This document shows, in pieces, positions 27,177 to 36,404 of a DNA stretch of 64,000 nucleotides. The position numbers and the translations under genes were made by a program. The stretch comes from Saccharopolyspora erythraea NRRL 2338 (GTDB lineage: Bacteria; Actinomycetota; Actinomycetes; Mycobacteriales; Pseudonocardiaceae): contig NC_009142.1 of the NCBI RefSeq assembly GCF_000062885.1, positions 6,375,584 through 6,439,583 on the forward strand. The letters run 5' to 3'. Within the stretch, counting starts at the first letter, position 1, and each line of letters begins with the position of its first letter. The notes under the pieces were generated by a model. That model saw only the letters and a list, made by a program, of their open reading frames with translations. It had not been told where the DNA came from and searched no databases.

Positions 27177-27839
27177 GTGCCCAGACCCAGCAATCCCCTG
27201 CTTTCCGCCGACCGGATCCGACGGGCCGGGCTGGAGATCATCGACGCGCGGGGACTGGAGGGCCTGTCGATGCGCGGGCTCGCCGACGAGCTCGGGGTCA
27301 AGGCGGCCTCGCTCTACAACCACGTGCCCGCCAAGGAGCAGCTGCTCCAGGAGATCGCCGACGACGTCACCGCCTCGGTCGACGTCTCCGGGTTCGAGGT
27401 CGACTGGCCGACCGGCATCCGGACCTGGGCGCGCTCCTACCGCGCCGCCCTGACCGCGCATCCGAACCTGGTGCCCTACATCGCCTCCGGGCCCGCGCGG
27501 CGCGAGGCGGCGCTGCGCCGGGCCGACGCCGTGCACGGCGGGCTGACCAGGGCGGGCTGGCCGCAGCGCTACGCGACGATGATCGGCGCCTCGACGAAGT
27601 ACCTGGTCGTGGGCTCGGCGATGGGGTCGTTCTCGGGCGGGTTCGTCGACGACGCCGAGGTCTACGACGAGCGCTTCCCGCACCTGGACCGCGCGCACCT
27701 GCTGCGCGAACACGCCGCCGAGATCGACAACGACAGCTTCGAGCTGGCCCTGGCGGCCCTCATCGACGGCCTGCACCGGCTGTACCACGACCTCGTCGAC
27801 GGAGACGGCCCGCAGGTGCGGGCCCGACCGGAAGGCTGA
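27177..27839 (+). CDS. TetR-family regulator
   Basis: A 220-residue repressor: N-terminal helix-turn-helix (LSMRGLADELGVKAASLYNH) and a C-terminal ligand domain with TetR-C-like features (YRAALTAHPNLVPYIASGPA). GTG 27177 has GGAGA 6 nt upstream. It is divergent from the acyl-CoA dehydrogenase gene, which it probably controls, sensing an acyl-CoA or related ligand (inference). Confidence 0.88.
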   Translation: MPRPSNPLLSADRIRRAGLEIIDARGLEGLSMRGLADELGVKAASLYNHVPAKEQLLQEIADDVTASVDVSGFEVDWPTGIRTWARSYRAALTAHPNLVPYIASGPARREAALRRADAVHGGLTRAGWPQRYATMIGASTKYLVVGSAMGSFSGGFVDDAEVYDERFPHLDRAHLLREHAAEIDNDSFELALAALIDGLHRLYHDLVDGDGPQVRARPEG

Positions 27840-27951
27840 GCCGGACGGCGGAGCGAGAACTGCCCCGGATGGCTGTGCGCACGCCACCGCGAAGACGAGG
27901 CCGGTGCGGCGCCGAGAACGTTCACGGCGCCGAGATCACTCCGGCGTCCTG

Positions 27952-27980
27952 TTGACTGGGCAACCCCGTCTACGTAGCGT
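27952..27980 (+). promoter_or_regulatory. Sigma-70-type promoter for the glycine riboswitch-gcvT unit
   Basis: TTGACT (27952-27957), 17-nt spacer, TAGCGT (27975-27980), about 45 nt before the riboswitch begins. Confidence 0.65.
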
Positions 27981-28023
27981 CCTCGGCCAGAACGACAACC
28001 GAACACCGCAGCCGAAGACGTCG

Positions 28024-28218
28024 TGCGGGAGAGTCCTCACCAGCGGATGAGGCGCCGAAGGAGCAATACTCCCCGCCAAACTCTCAGGCCCAGTCACCGC
28101 ACGGCACCAGGCTGAACACGGAGAAAAGCAGGGGCGCGCGAGCGCCTCTCGCCCAAGGTGCAAGCCGCGCGTTCCGGCGTGGTGAAACTCTCAGGCCAAT
28201 GACTCCGGGGAGACCGCC
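28024..28218 (+). promoter_or_regulatory. Tandem glycine riboswitch
   Basis: Two aptamer halves are visible. The first runs from GCGGGAGAGTCCTCACC through GCGCCGAAGGAGCAA to AACTCTCAGGCCCA (about 28024-28095). The second runs from about 28118 through CCCAAGGTGCAAGCC to GAAACTCTCAGGCCAATGAC (about 28205). These are the hallmark conserved blocks of the class, just upstream of gcvT. Glycine binding would switch on the cleavage genes; the expression platform reaches towards the gcvT ribosome site. Confidence 0.92.
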
Positions 28219-28334
28219 GACCAGCGCATGCCCGCGCGGGTCGCAGTCGAGCTGGCCCGGATAAGGTAAGGCCGAAGTGAGCGGCCCGGCTCTGGACTGC
28301 CGACCGGCGCCCCCACCAGGAGGAGTTCCGCACC

Positions 28335-29438
28335 ATGTCGTCGCCCCGGCAGACACCCCTGCACGAGATCCACGAAGCGCTCGGCGCCACCTTCACCGAG
28401 TTCGCCGGCTGGCGGATGCCGCTGCGCTACACGGGCGACGCGGCCGAGCACAACGCGGTGCGCACCGCCGCGGGCCTGTTCGACTTGACCCACATGGGTG
28501 AAATCCGCATCAGCGGCCCGCAGGCGCCCGAGGCCCTGGACTACGCGCTGGTGGCCAACGCGTCGGCCATCACCGTCGGCCGTGCCCGCTACACCATGAT
28601 CTGCAACTCCGAGGGCGGCGTCCTCGACGACCTGATCGTCTACCGGCTGGGCGAGCAGGAGTACCTGGTGGTGGCCAACGCCGCCAACGCCGCGGTGGTC
28701 TCGGCCGAGCTGGCCGAGCGGGTCGCCCGGTTCGAGGCGAGCCACGAGGACGTCTCCGACGACTACGCGCTCATCGCCGTGCAGGGCCCGAAGGCGGTGG
28801 ACATCCTCGCGCCGCTGACCAGCACGGACCTGAGCACGGTCAAGTACTACGCCGGTTACCGCAGCGAGGTCGCCGGCGCGCGCGTCATGCTGGCCCGCAC
28901 CGGCTACACCGGCGAGGACGGCTTCGAGCTGTTCACCTCCCCCGCCGACGCCCCCGCCGTGTGGCAGGCGCTGGCCGACTCCGGCGCCGAGCACGGGCTG
29001 CGCCCGGCCGGGCTGTCCTGCCGCGACACGCTGCGGCTGGAGGCGGGCATGCCGCTGTACGGCAACGAGCTCTCGGCGGAGCTGACGCCGTTCCACGCCA
29101 ACCTCGGCCGGGTCGTCAAGCTCGACAAGCCCGGCGACTTCGTGGGCAAGGCGCCGCTGGCCGCGGCCGCCGAGAAGCCCACCGAGCGCAAGCTCGTCGG
29201 CCTGCGCACCGACCAGCGCCGCGCCCCCCGCCACGGCTACCGGGTGCTCGACGCCGGCGGAGCCGAGATCGGCGTCGTCACCAGCGGCGCGCCCTCCCCG
29301 ACCCTGGGACACCCGATCGCGATGGCCTACGTCGACCGGGACCACGCCGAACCCGGCACCGCCCTGCAGGTGGACATCCGCGGCACGGCCGTCCCGGTGG
29401 AGGTCGTCGCACTGCCCTTCTACCGCCGCAACGCCTGA
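28335..29438 (+). CDS. gcvT: Aminomethyltransferase, glycine cleavage T protein
   Basis: Transfers the aminomethyl group of glycine to tetrahydrofolate, releasing ammonia. The 367 residues match the family length, with [51 protein letters not shown] and [27 protein letters not shown] precedes the ATG by 11 nt. It is controlled by the glycine riboswitch and followed 37 nt later by glyA. GcvP and GcvH are not in the window. Confidence 0.95.
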   Translation: MSSPRQTPLHEIHEALGATFTEFAGWRMPLRYTGDAAEHNAVRTAAGLFDLTHMGEIRISGPQAPEALDYALVANASAITVGRARYTMICNSEGGVLDDLIVYRLGEQEYLVVANAANAAVVSAELAERVARFEASHEDVSDDYALIAVQGPKAVDILAPLTSTDLSTVKYYAGYRSEVAGARVMLARTGYTGEDGFELFTSPADAPAVWQALADSGAEHGLRPAGLSCRDTLRLEAGMPLYGNELSAELTPFHANLGRVVKLDKPGDFVGKAPLAAAAEKPTERKLVGLRTDQRRAPRHGYRVLDAGGAEIGVVTSGAPSPTLGHPIAMAYVDRDHAEPGTALQVDIRGTAVPVEVVALPFYRRNA

Positions 29439-29475
29439 CCAGCCACCGAAGCCGAGATCCAACAGGAGGCAAAAC

Positions 29476-30756
29476 ATGTCGACACCCGGACAGTTCAACA
29501 GCGAGCTCTCCGCCGTGGACCCCGAGGTGGCTGCGGCGGTGGGGGCCGAGCTGAACCGTCAGCAGACGACCCTGGAGATGATCGCTTCGGAGAACTTCGC
29601 GCCGCAGGCGGTGTTGCAGGCGCAGGGTTCGGTTCTGACCAACAAGTACGCCGAGGGGTATCCGGGCAAGCGCTACTACGGCGGTTGCGAGCACGTCGAC
29701 GTCGTCGAGCAGCTGGCCATCGACCGGGTCAAGGAGCTCTTCGGCGCCTCGTTCGCCAACGTGCAGCCGCACTCGGGGGCCCAGGCCAACGCCGCGGCGA
29801 TGTTCGCGCTGCTCAAGCCCGGTGACACGATCATGGGCCTGGACCTGGCCCACGGCGGGCACCTGACCCACGGGATGCGGATCAACTTCTCCGGCAAGCT
29901 CTACAACGTGGTGCCCTACCACGTCGGCGACGACGACCACCGGGTCGACATGGACGAGGTGGCCCGCCTGGCCCGCGAGCACCGGCCGCGGCTGATCATC
30001 GCCGGCTGGTCGGCCTACCCGCGCCAGCTGGACTTCGCGCGGTTCCGCGAGATCGCCGACGAGGTCGGCGCGTACCTGATGGTCGACATGGCCCACTTCG
30101 CCGGGCTGGTGGCCGCCGGGCTGCACCCGAACCCGGTGCCGCACGCCCACGTGGTCACCACCACCACGCACAAGACCCTCGGCGGCCCGCGTGGCGGGGT
30201 GATCCTGTCGGCCGACGAGGAGTTCACCAAGAAGTTCAACTCCGCGGTGTTCCCCGGCCAGCAGGGCGGTCCGCTGGAGCACGTCATCGCGGGCAAGGCG
30301 GTGCTGTTCAAGCTCGCCGCGGGTGAGGAGTTCCGCGACCGGCAGCGGCGCACCCTGGAGGGCGCCAAGATCCTGGCCGAGCGGCTGCTGGCCGACGACG
30401 CGGCCCGGGCCGGGGTCCGGCTGGTCTCCGGCGGCACCGACGTGCACCTGGTGCTGGTGGACCTGCGCGAGGCCGAACTGGACGGCAAGCAGGCCGAGGA
30501 CCGCCTGCACGAGATCGGGATCACGGTCAACCGCAACGCGGTGCCCAACGACCCCCGCCCGCCGATGGTGACCTCCGGCCTGCGCATCGGCACCCCGGCA
30601 CTGGCCACCCGCGGCTTCGGCAAGACCGAGTTCACCGAAGTCGCCGACATCATCGCCGAAGCCCTCAAACCCGACTTCGACGAGGCCACCAGCGCCAAGC
30701 TGCGCTCCCGGGTGGAGGCGCTGGCCGCCGGCTTCCCGCTCTACCCCAACCTGTAA
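29476..30756 (+). CDS. glyA: Serine hydroxymethyltransferase
   Basis: PLP enzyme interconverting serine and glycine with tetrahydrofolate. The 426 residues contain [20 protein letters not shown], the serine-binding YYGGCEHVD and the PLP lysine in [19 protein letters not shown] lies 6 nt before the ATG. Forms an operon with gcvT, so glycine cleavage and glycine-serine exchange are co-regulated. A strong terminator follows. Confidence 0.96.
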   Translation: MSTPGQFNSELSAVDPEVAAAVGAELNRQQTTLEMIASENFAPQAVLQAQGSVLTNKYAEGYPGKRYYGGCEHVDVVEQLAIDRVKELFGASFANVQPHSGAQANAAAMFALLKPGDTIMGLDLAHGGHLTHGMRINFSGKLYNVVPYHVGDDDHRVDMDEVARLAREHRPRLIIAGWSAYPRQLDFARFREIADEVGAYLMVDMAHFAGLVAAGLHPNPVPHAHVVTTTTHKTLGGPRGGVILSADEEFTKKFNSAVFPGQQGGPLEHVIAGKAVLFKLAAGEEFRDRQRRTLEGAKILAERLLADDAARAGVRLVSGGTDVHLVLVDLREAELDGKQAEDRLHEIGITVNRNAVPNDPRPPMVTSGLRIGTPALATRGFGKTEFTEVADIIAEALKPDFDEATSAKLRSRVEALAAGFPLYPNL

Positions 30757-30769
30757 ACGCACGACCACG

Positions 30770-30811
30770 CGAAGCCGCATTTCGTCCGATTCCGGACGGA
30801 ATGCGGCTTCG
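30770..30811 (+). terminator. Terminator after glyA
   Basis: 19-bp stem (30770-30788 with 30793-30811) containing one G-U pair, loop ATTC, 13 nt after the glyA stop. It separates the permease gene from the riboswitch operon. Confidence 0.85.
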
Positions 30812-31038
30812 TGCTGTCCACAGTGGTGTCCCCCTTTCGGCCACAATCCGAAAAAGGCTTACCCGAAAACGCATTCCTCCCTTGCGGGCTCCAGCGCGAT
30901 AGCCCAATATCTCGGCAAGCCAGGCGCACCCGGGACGACGTGCCGCGTGCCGGTCGACCGCCCGCGCGCCGCACACCGACCGCGTTGGAGAACAGCAACG
31001 GCTTCCACAAGAAGCTCGGCTCGAAGGAGTTCGTTTCA

Positions 31039-32430
31039 ATGTCAGAGCCAGTGGCCGAGGAGTACCGGAAGGATCTGAGTACCCGGCACATCAACATGAT
31101 CGCGATCGGTGGTGCGATCGGTGTCGGGTTGTTCCTCGGTTCGGGCAAGGCGCTCAACCAGGTCGGGCCCGGTCTGATCCTCATCTACGCCGTCGCGGGT
31201 CTGATGATCTTCTTCGTGATGCGGGCGCTGGGCGAGTTGCTGATGTACCGGCCGGTGAGCGGGTCGTTCGCCGAGTACGCCGGGGAGTTCGTGGGCCCGT
31301 GGGCGCGGTTCGCCACCGGGTGGGGCTACTGGCTGGTGTGGATCGTGACCGGCATGGCCGAGATCACCGCGGTGGGCGAGTACTTCCAGTTCTGGTTCCC
31401 CCACGTGCCGCAGTGGATTCCCGCGCTGGGCGCGCTGATCGTGCTCTCGGGGGTCAACCTGATCGCGGTCAAGCTCTTCGGCGAGTTCGAGTTCTGGTTC
31501 GCCCTGGTCAAGGTCGTGGCGATCGTGGGCCTGATCGTGCTGGCCGCGGCGATCCTGGCGTTCGGGTTCTCCGACGTCGGCGACACCGCGGCGGTGTCGA
31601 ACCTGTGGGCCCACGGCGGGATGTTCCCCACCGGCTCGACCCAGGCGCTGCTGGCGTTCCAGATCGTGATGTTCGCCTTCATCGGCGTGGAGATGGTCGG
31701 CCAGACCGCCAGCGAGAGCGCGAACCCGCAGAAGGTGCTGCCGCGCGCGGTCAACTCCATCATGTGGCGGATCCTGATCTTCTACGTCGGTGCGCTGGCC
31801 GCGCTGTGCGCGCTGGTGCCGTGGAACCAGTTCCCCGCCGACGGCAGCCCGTTCGTGCACGCCTTCACCCTGATCGGCATCCCCGCCGCGGCCGGCGTGG
31901 TCAACTTCGTGGTCACCACCGCCGCGCTGTCGTCGTGCAACTCCGGGATCTATTCCACCGGGCGGATGCTGCGCACCCTGTCCGAGGACGGCCAGGCCCC
32001 GCGGGCGGTGTCCAAGCTCAGCTCCCGGGCGGTGCCCGCGCGGGCGATCGCGGTGACCTTCGTGGCCATGCTCATCGGGGTCGTGCTCAACTACTTCGTG
32101 CCCGAGCAGGCCTTCACCTACATCACCAGCGCCTCCACCGTGGGAGCGATCTTCACCTGGGGCATGATCCTCATCGCCCACCTCGGCTACCGCCGCAAGG
32201 TCGCCACCGGCACCCTGCCCGAAGGCACCTTCCGCATGCCGCTGGCCCCCTACTCCAACTACGTCGTGCTGGCCTTCCTCGCCCTGGTCGTGGTCCTGCT
32301 CGCCTTCGACGCCGAAACCCGCATCGCCCTCTACATCACGCCGGTCCTGGCCGTGGCGATGGTCGTGGGCTACCTCGCGACCCGCAACAAGCAGCAGTCC
32401 CCCGCGCCGGCTGAACAGCCGACCAAGTGA
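31039..32430 (+). CDS. Amino acid permease of the APC superfamily (CycA/AAT-like)
   Basis: A 463-residue, about 12-helix cation-amino acid symporter. The hallmark start RHINMIAIGGAIGVGLFLGS, the motif SANPQKVLPRAVNSI and SSCNSGIYSTGRMLRTL place it in the AAT family with CycA (D-serine/alanine/glycine) and related permeases. ATG 31039 follows AAGGAG. It sits behind gcvT-glyA, supporting glycine, serine or alanine as substrate, though it has its own leader of ~230 nt after a terminator. A strong terminator ends it. Confidence 0.88.
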   Translation: MSEPVAEEYRKDLSTRHINMIAIGGAIGVGLFLGSGKALNQVGPGLILIYAVAGLMIFFVMRALGELLMYRPVSGSFAEYAGEFVGPWARFATGWGYWLVWIVTGMAEITAVGEYFQFWFPHVPQWIPALGALIVLSGVNLIAVKLFGEFEFWFALVKVVAIVGLIVLAAAILAFGFSDVGDTAAVSNLWAHGGMFPTGSTQALLAFQIVMFAFIGVEMVGQTASESANPQKVLPRAVNSIMWRILIFYVGALAALCALVPWNQFPADGSPFVHAFTLIGIPAAAGVVNFVVTTAALSSCNSGIYSTGRMLRTLSEDGQAPRAVSKLSSRAVPARAIAVTFVAMLIGVVLNYFVPEQAFTYITSASTVGAIFTWGMILIAHLGYRRKVATGTLPEGTFRMPLAPYSNYVVLAFLALVVVLLAFDAETRIALYITPVLAVAMVVGYLATRNKQQSPAPAEQPTK

Positions 32431-32437
32431 TCCGGAG

Positions 32438-32483
32438 CCTGTGAGTCCTTCGGGTAGCTCTGGCAACCCGAAGGACTCACAGG
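32438..32483 (+). terminator. Terminator after the amino acid permease
   Basis: Perfect 18-bp stem (32438-32455 with 32466-32483), 10-nt loop. The right arm shares CCCGAAGGACTCAC with the inverted repeat at 18682-18805, pointing to a genome-wide terminator family. Confidence 0.85.
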
Positions 32484-32646
32484 TCGCTCCGCCTGCGCCG
32501 CCCGGCCGGGAGCGTCCACTGCGGACCGACCGTCCTCATAGGACCGGCGACCGGTCTCGGGCTGACAGCTTTGCCGGATATCCCGCGGACGAAAAGTGAC
32601 GACAACAATCTGGTCACCACCTCCGTCCTGCGGGAGAATCCCCTTC

Positions 32647-33198
32647 ATGCCGCCGCACACCGACATGCTGGTCATCACCCGCAGTGCGGCCGAGGAGCGG
32701 CGGGTGCAGCGGTCGTCGCTGGTCAGCATCGTGTGCCTGCTGCTGAGCTCGACGCTGTGCGCCACGTTGACCGTGGGCTGGCTGACCGGGACCATCGTGG
32801 GAATTCCCGGTCTTTTCGCGTTTCTCCCGCTTTTCGCATCGGTGCTCGGGCTCTACGTGATGTGGACCGAGATCCGGATGCGCCGGCTGAACCGCGCGAT
32901 GCGCAACCTCCAGCTGGCGCTCACCTCCAAGGGCGTGGCCTACCGTTCGTGCGCGGGAACGTTCTTCGCACCCTGGTCGGCGGTGCGCCAGATCCGCTTC
33001 CGCCGCCACCTGGGCACCGCCTTCGTGGTGGTCGACGCCCTGGACTGGGGCGGCCCGGCCGCCGAGGTCGGCAGGCTCAACCGCCTCGGCCGCGTGGGCA
33101 GGCTCGCCCTGCCGCTGCCCGGCAGCGGCGTGGACACCGGCCAGGTCTGGCAGTCGGTGTACTACCTCAGCGACGGCGCCGTGCAGGTGCGCAGCTAG
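32647..33198 (+). CDS. Membrane protein of unknown function with two N-terminal helices
   Basis: The 183-residue product has two hydrophobic segments (about 22-44 and 48-70, LVSIVCLLLSSTLCATLTVG and GLFAFLPLFASVLGLYVMW), then a cytosolic-looking basic domain (VVVDALDWGGPAAEVG) that resembles a membrane-anchored PH-like fold in pattern only. ATG 32647 follows GGGAGA by 9 nt. No family recognised. Confidence 0.65.
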   Translation: MPPHTDMLVITRSAAEERRVQRSSLVSIVCLLLSSTLCATLTVGWLTGTIVGIPGLFAFLPLFASVLGLYVMWTEIRMRRLNRAMRNLQLALTSKGVAYRSCAGTFFAPWSAVRQIRFRRHLGTAFVVVDALDWGGPAAEVGRLNRLGRVGRLALPLPGSGVDTGQVWQSVYYLSDGAVQVRS

Positions 33199-33219
33199 CC
33201 CGACTGTGGCCGGCGGGTC

Positions 33220-33369
33220 CTACTGCCCTTCGCCCTCAGGGGCCAGCTGCGCCGCACCGCTGAGGTCGCCCAGGGCCTGGGTGAGCGCTCGGTATGCCCG
33301 CATGACGCGGTTCTGCCCGTCGGCGAAGGTCCGGGCGACCTCGTAGTAGTCCTCCGGGCGGACGTTCAA
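33220..33369 (-). pseudogene. Truncated type VII secretion-associated small gene (EspC-like)
   Basis: A 49-codon frame from a TTG reads NVRPEDYYEVARTFADGQNR, then VMRAYRALTQALGDLSGAAQ. This is the pattern of the first ~40 residues of EspC/WXG100-like type VII substrates, but it stops where such proteins continue for about 50 more residues. With the neighbour at 33425-33700 it looks like a decayed secretion-substrate pair. Confidence 0.4.
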
Positions 33370-33424
33370 CCGGCGTCGCCGGGCCGGGGCCGGGCGGCGG
33401 TGCCAGCGAGGTCGGGCGCACGGC

Positions 33425-33700
33425 TCAGACCTGCCAGATCCTCGAGTTGGCGCGGACCGCAGAGGCCTGGTTCCCGTGCGCGGTCACCAGCAGCCGGTGC
33501 ATCTCGCGCACGTTCTCGCGCATCCCGGCCACCGCCGCGTCCCACTCGTCCTGCGCCGCGCTTCGCGACTCGCACTCGATGCTTGCGAGCACGCTGAGAA
33601 GGGCCGCCAGGAGGCGTGCACGGGCCTTCTCAGGCACCACGCCGTGCCCGAGGCCATCGCCACCGAGGGTTGCAAGCGCGGCGCCCAGCGGGGCTGACAC
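33425..33700 (-). pseudogene. WXG100-like remnant
   Basis: The 91-codon frame ends QDEWDAAVAGMRENVREMHR, LLVTAHGNQASAVRANSRIW and resembles the second helix of WXG100/ESAT-6-type proteins. It has no ribosome site, and its apparent GTG start lies against the leuA terminator, so the 5' end has probably been lost. Confidence 0.4.
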
Positions 33701-33703
33701 CAG

Positions 33704-33734
33704 GGGGCCGGGACACGCGCCGTGTCCCGGCCCC
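33704..33734 (-). terminator. Terminator after leuA
   Basis: 12-13 bp perfect stem (GGGCCGGGACAC / GTGTCCCGGCCC), 5-nt loop, 8 nt beyond the leuA stop. Confidence 0.8.
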
Positions 33735-33741
33735 GCCCGGT

Positions 33742-35472
33742 TCAGCTTCCGGCGGTCGCCGAGTTCGCCGCGCCGAGCACCGCGGCGAGACTGGCCGCGA
33801 TCACCGAGTCGTCGATGCCGACCGCCCACCGCGTGCTCGCGCCGACCCGGTGCTCCAGGTAGGTCGCGGCGCGCGCCCGGTCTCCCGCGCCGACCGACTG
33901 CTGGACCAGGTTGACGATCTCCACGTCCCGGCCGTGTTGGGCGAGCATCCGCACCAGCGCCGAGACCGCGCCGTCGGCGGTCACCTGGTGGGCGACCGGC
34001 TCGCCGTCGACCTCCAGGGTGGCGCGCAGCCGGTCACCGTCCGGGCCGTGCCCGATCGACCACTCCTTGAGCCCCACCGCACCGGGGACCAGGTACTCCG
34101 CGGCGAACAGCTCCCAGAGCGTCGCCGCGTCGACCTCGGTGCCGGTTTCGTCGGTGTGGCGCTGCACGACGCGCGAGAAGTCGCGCTGGAGCCCTCGCGG
34201 CAGGTCGAGCTGGTGCTCGGTCTGCATGACGTGGGCGATTCCGCCCTTGCCGGACTGGCTGTTGACGCGGATTACGGCTTCGTAGTCGCGCCCGATGTCC
34301 TTCGGGTCGATCGGCAGGTAAGGCACCTCCCACCTGGCCTGCTCCACCGGCACTCCCGCTCGCGCCGCCGATTCGGCGTGTTGGCGGAACCCCTTGCGGA
34401 TCGCGTCCTGGTGCGTGCCCGAGAACGCGGTGTGCACGTACTCGCCCACGTAGGGATGGCGTTCGTGGACACCGATGCGGTTGCAGTGCTCGACCGTCTC
34501 GCGCACCGAGTCGACGTCGGAGAAGTCGATCATCGGGTCGACGCCCTGCGCGTGCAGGTTCAACGCCAGCGTGACCAGGTCGACGTTGCCGGTCCGCTCG
34601 CCGTTGCCGAACAGGCAGCCTTCGACCCGCTGCGCACCGGCCAGCACCGCCAGCTCCGCGCACGCGACGCCGGTGCCGCGGTCGTTGTGCGGGTGCACGG
34701 ACAGGATCACGTGCTCGCGCCGCGCGAGGTTGCGGTGCATGTGCTCGATCTGGTCCGCGTAGACGTTGGGGGTGGCGACCTCGACCGTCGCGGGCAGGTT
34801 GACGATGACCGGACGTCCCGGCCCGGCCTGCCACAGCTCGGTGACGGAGTCGCAGACCTCGAGCGCGAATTCCGGCTCGGTCTGGTTGAAGACCTCGGGT
34901 GAGAACTCGAACCGCACGCCGTCTCGGCCTTCGGCGCAGCGCAGCACGTCCTGGACCCCGGTTCGGATCATCTCGCGCAACTCGTCGCGGCCGGTGCGCA
35001 GGACTACGTCGCGCCAGACCGGCGCGGTCGCCGTGTACATGTGCACGATGACGCGGTCGAGGCCCTCGATCGCCTCGAAGGTGCGCTCGATCAGGTCGCG
35101 ACGCGCCGGGGTGAACACCGAAACGGTCACGTCGTCGGGCACCAGGTCCGAGTTCGCGAGCATGCGGACGAAGTCGAAGTCGGTCTGCGAGGCCGACGGG
35201 TAACCGACCTCGATCTCCTTGTAGCCGATGCGCACGAGCATCTCGAAGAAGCGGCGCTTGCGGGCGGGGTCCATCGGTTCGGGCAGCGCCTGGTTGCCGT
35301 CGCGCAGGTCGACCGGCACCCACAGCGGGGCCTCGGTGATGCGGTTGGCGGGCCAGGTCCGTTCGACCGCGGGCACCGGCACGCGGTCGAAGACGTCGCG
35401 GTAGCGCTGGTGCGGCATGCCGGAGGGGCGTTGCGGGTTCCACGCGGGAGTCGCGTGCTTCCGGGACTTCAT
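33742..35472 (-). CDS. leuA: 2-isopropylmalate synthase
   Basis: Condenses acetyl-CoA with 2-oxoisovalerate, the first step of leucine synthesis. The 576 residues show [17 protein letters not shown], the metal-binding [36 protein letters not shown] and NSQSGKGG. They also have a C-terminal regulatory domain (about 440-576) for leucine feedback. ATG 35472 with AAAGG upstream. The 190-nt leader has strong hairpins and a short frame, suggesting attenuation. It is divergent from a GntR regulator gene. Confidence 0.95.
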   Translation of the reverse strand: MKSRKHATPAWNPQRPSGMPHQRYRDVFDRVPVPAVERTWPANRITEAPLWVPVDLRDGNQALPEPMDPARKRRFFEMLVRIGYKEIEVGYPSASQTDFDFVRMLANSDLVPDDVTVSVFTPARRDLIERTFEAIEGLDRVIVHMYTATAPVWRDVVLRTGRDELREMIRTGVQDVLRCAEGRDGVRFEFSPEVFNQTEPEFALEVCDSVTELWQAGPGRPVIVNLPATVEVATPNVYADQIEHMHRNLARREHVILSVHPHNDRGTGVACAELAVLAGAQRVEGCLFGNGERTGNVDLVTLALNLHAQGVDPMIDFSDVDSVRETVEHCNRIGVHERHPYVGEYVHTAFSGTHQDAIRKGFRQHAESAARAGVPVEQARWEVPYLPIDPKDIGRDYEAVIRVNSQSGKGGIAHVMQTEHQLDLPRGLQRDFSRVVQRHTDETGTEVDAATLWELFAAEYLVPGAVGLKEWSIGHGPDGDRLRATLEVDGEPVAHQVTADGAVSALVRMLAQHGRDVEIVNLVQQSVGAGDRARAATYLEHRVGASTRWAVGIDDSVIAASLAAVLGAANSATAGS

Positions 35473-35514
35473 GGGTGACCTTTCGGGAGAACACCGGACG
35501 GTGGACCGGCGTGC

Positions 35515-35604
35515 GCGACCTCCCCGCAGCAGGTCGCCGGCCCGTCAGCCCCTGCCGCGGCGAGTAAGCTCGCCCCGCGTCAGCCACCAGGTCGTCATCC
35601 GCAT
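35515..35604 (-). promoter_or_regulatory. Structured leuA leader with candidate 19-residue leader peptide
   Basis: From ATG 35604 to TGA 35545 a short frame encodes MRMTTWWLTRGELTRRGRG. Hairpin GGCGAG-TAAG-CTCGCC (35559-35574) lies within it. A second hairpin, GCGACCT/AGGTCGC (35515-35537), lies between its stop and leuA. A TATAGG box ends 9 nt before the ATG, so the leader might be leaderless. Attenuation is inferred; the peptide has tandem Trp rather than the expected Leu codons. Confidence 0.35.
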
Positions 35605-35661
35605 GGCGATCAACCTATAACAACTCAGGTCCTCAGACAACCTTGTAACCGGAGGAACAAC

Positions 35662-36348
35662 GTGCCCCCGCTGCGTCGCAACCCGCTCTCGGGCCAGGCC
35701 ACCCAGGCGATGATGGAACTGATCACGGGCGGGCAGTGGCCGCTGGGCCGCAAGATCCCCAGCGAGACCGCCCTGGCCGCCGAGTTCGGCATCGGCCGCT
35801 CGACGGTGCGGGAAGCGCTGCGCGAGCTGGCGGTGCGCGGGCTGCTGGAGGCCCGGCAGGGCTCCGGGGTCTTCGTCGTGGGGACCGAACCCGTCGAGGA
35901 GTGGTCGCTGGTCGTGCGCAGGGCCGAGATCACCGAGGTCGTGGAGGGCCGCATCGCGGTCGAGACCGAGGCCGCCCGCCTCGCCGCCGCCAAGCGCACC
36001 GCCGACGACATGCGCGCCATCGAGGCCGCCAACGGTGCCCGCCAGGCCGCGGGCGACGGCTCGGCGGAGGCGTTCGTCGACGCCGACATCGCCTTCCACC
36101 GCGCCGTCGTCGACGCCGCCCGCAACTCCGTCATCACCGGTCTGTTCGTCTCGCTGACCCCGCGCGTGCGGGAGGCGATGCTCGACGTGGTGGCGGTGGT
36201 CGAGGACTCCGGCGAGCCGCGGCCGGTCGACCGCACCGAGCACCAGGCGATCGTCGACGCCATCGGAGACGGTGACGCCGACCGCGCCGCACGCGTCACT
36301 CGCGAACATCTCGGAAAGGTGCTCGGCTACCTGGACAACCCGCAGTGA
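35662..36348 (+). CDS. GntR-family regulator, FadR subfamily
   Basis: A 228-residue protein: winged helix (LAAEFGIGRSTVREALRELA, QGSGVFVVG) followed by an FCD domain with metal ligands (DADIAFHRAVVDAARN, EHQAIVDAI). GTG 35662 follows GGAGGAACAA. Divergent from leuA; the spacer contains ACAAGGTTGT, an inverted repeat of GntR-operator type. Target unknown. Confidence 0.88.
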   Translation: MPPLRRNPLSGQATQAMMELITGGQWPLGRKIPSETALAAEFGIGRSTVREALRELAVRGLLEARQGSGVFVVGTEPVEEWSLVVRRAEITEVVEGRIAVETEAARLAAAKRTADDMRAIEAANGARQAAGDGSAEAFVDADIAFHRAVVDAARNSVITGLFVSLTPRVREAMLDVVAVVEDSGEPRPVDRTEHQAIVDAIGDGDADRAARVTREHLGKVLGYLDNPQ

Positions 36349-36404
36349 TCCCTTGCAGGGAGAGGGTTTCCGCTGCACTGGTCACGGCCACCCACCTGGG
36401 TGCT

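Noticed and set aside
35473-35661. T-box riboswitch before leuA
   Set aside because: No T-box sequence or specifier-loop architecture is visible; only simple hairpins and a short frame.
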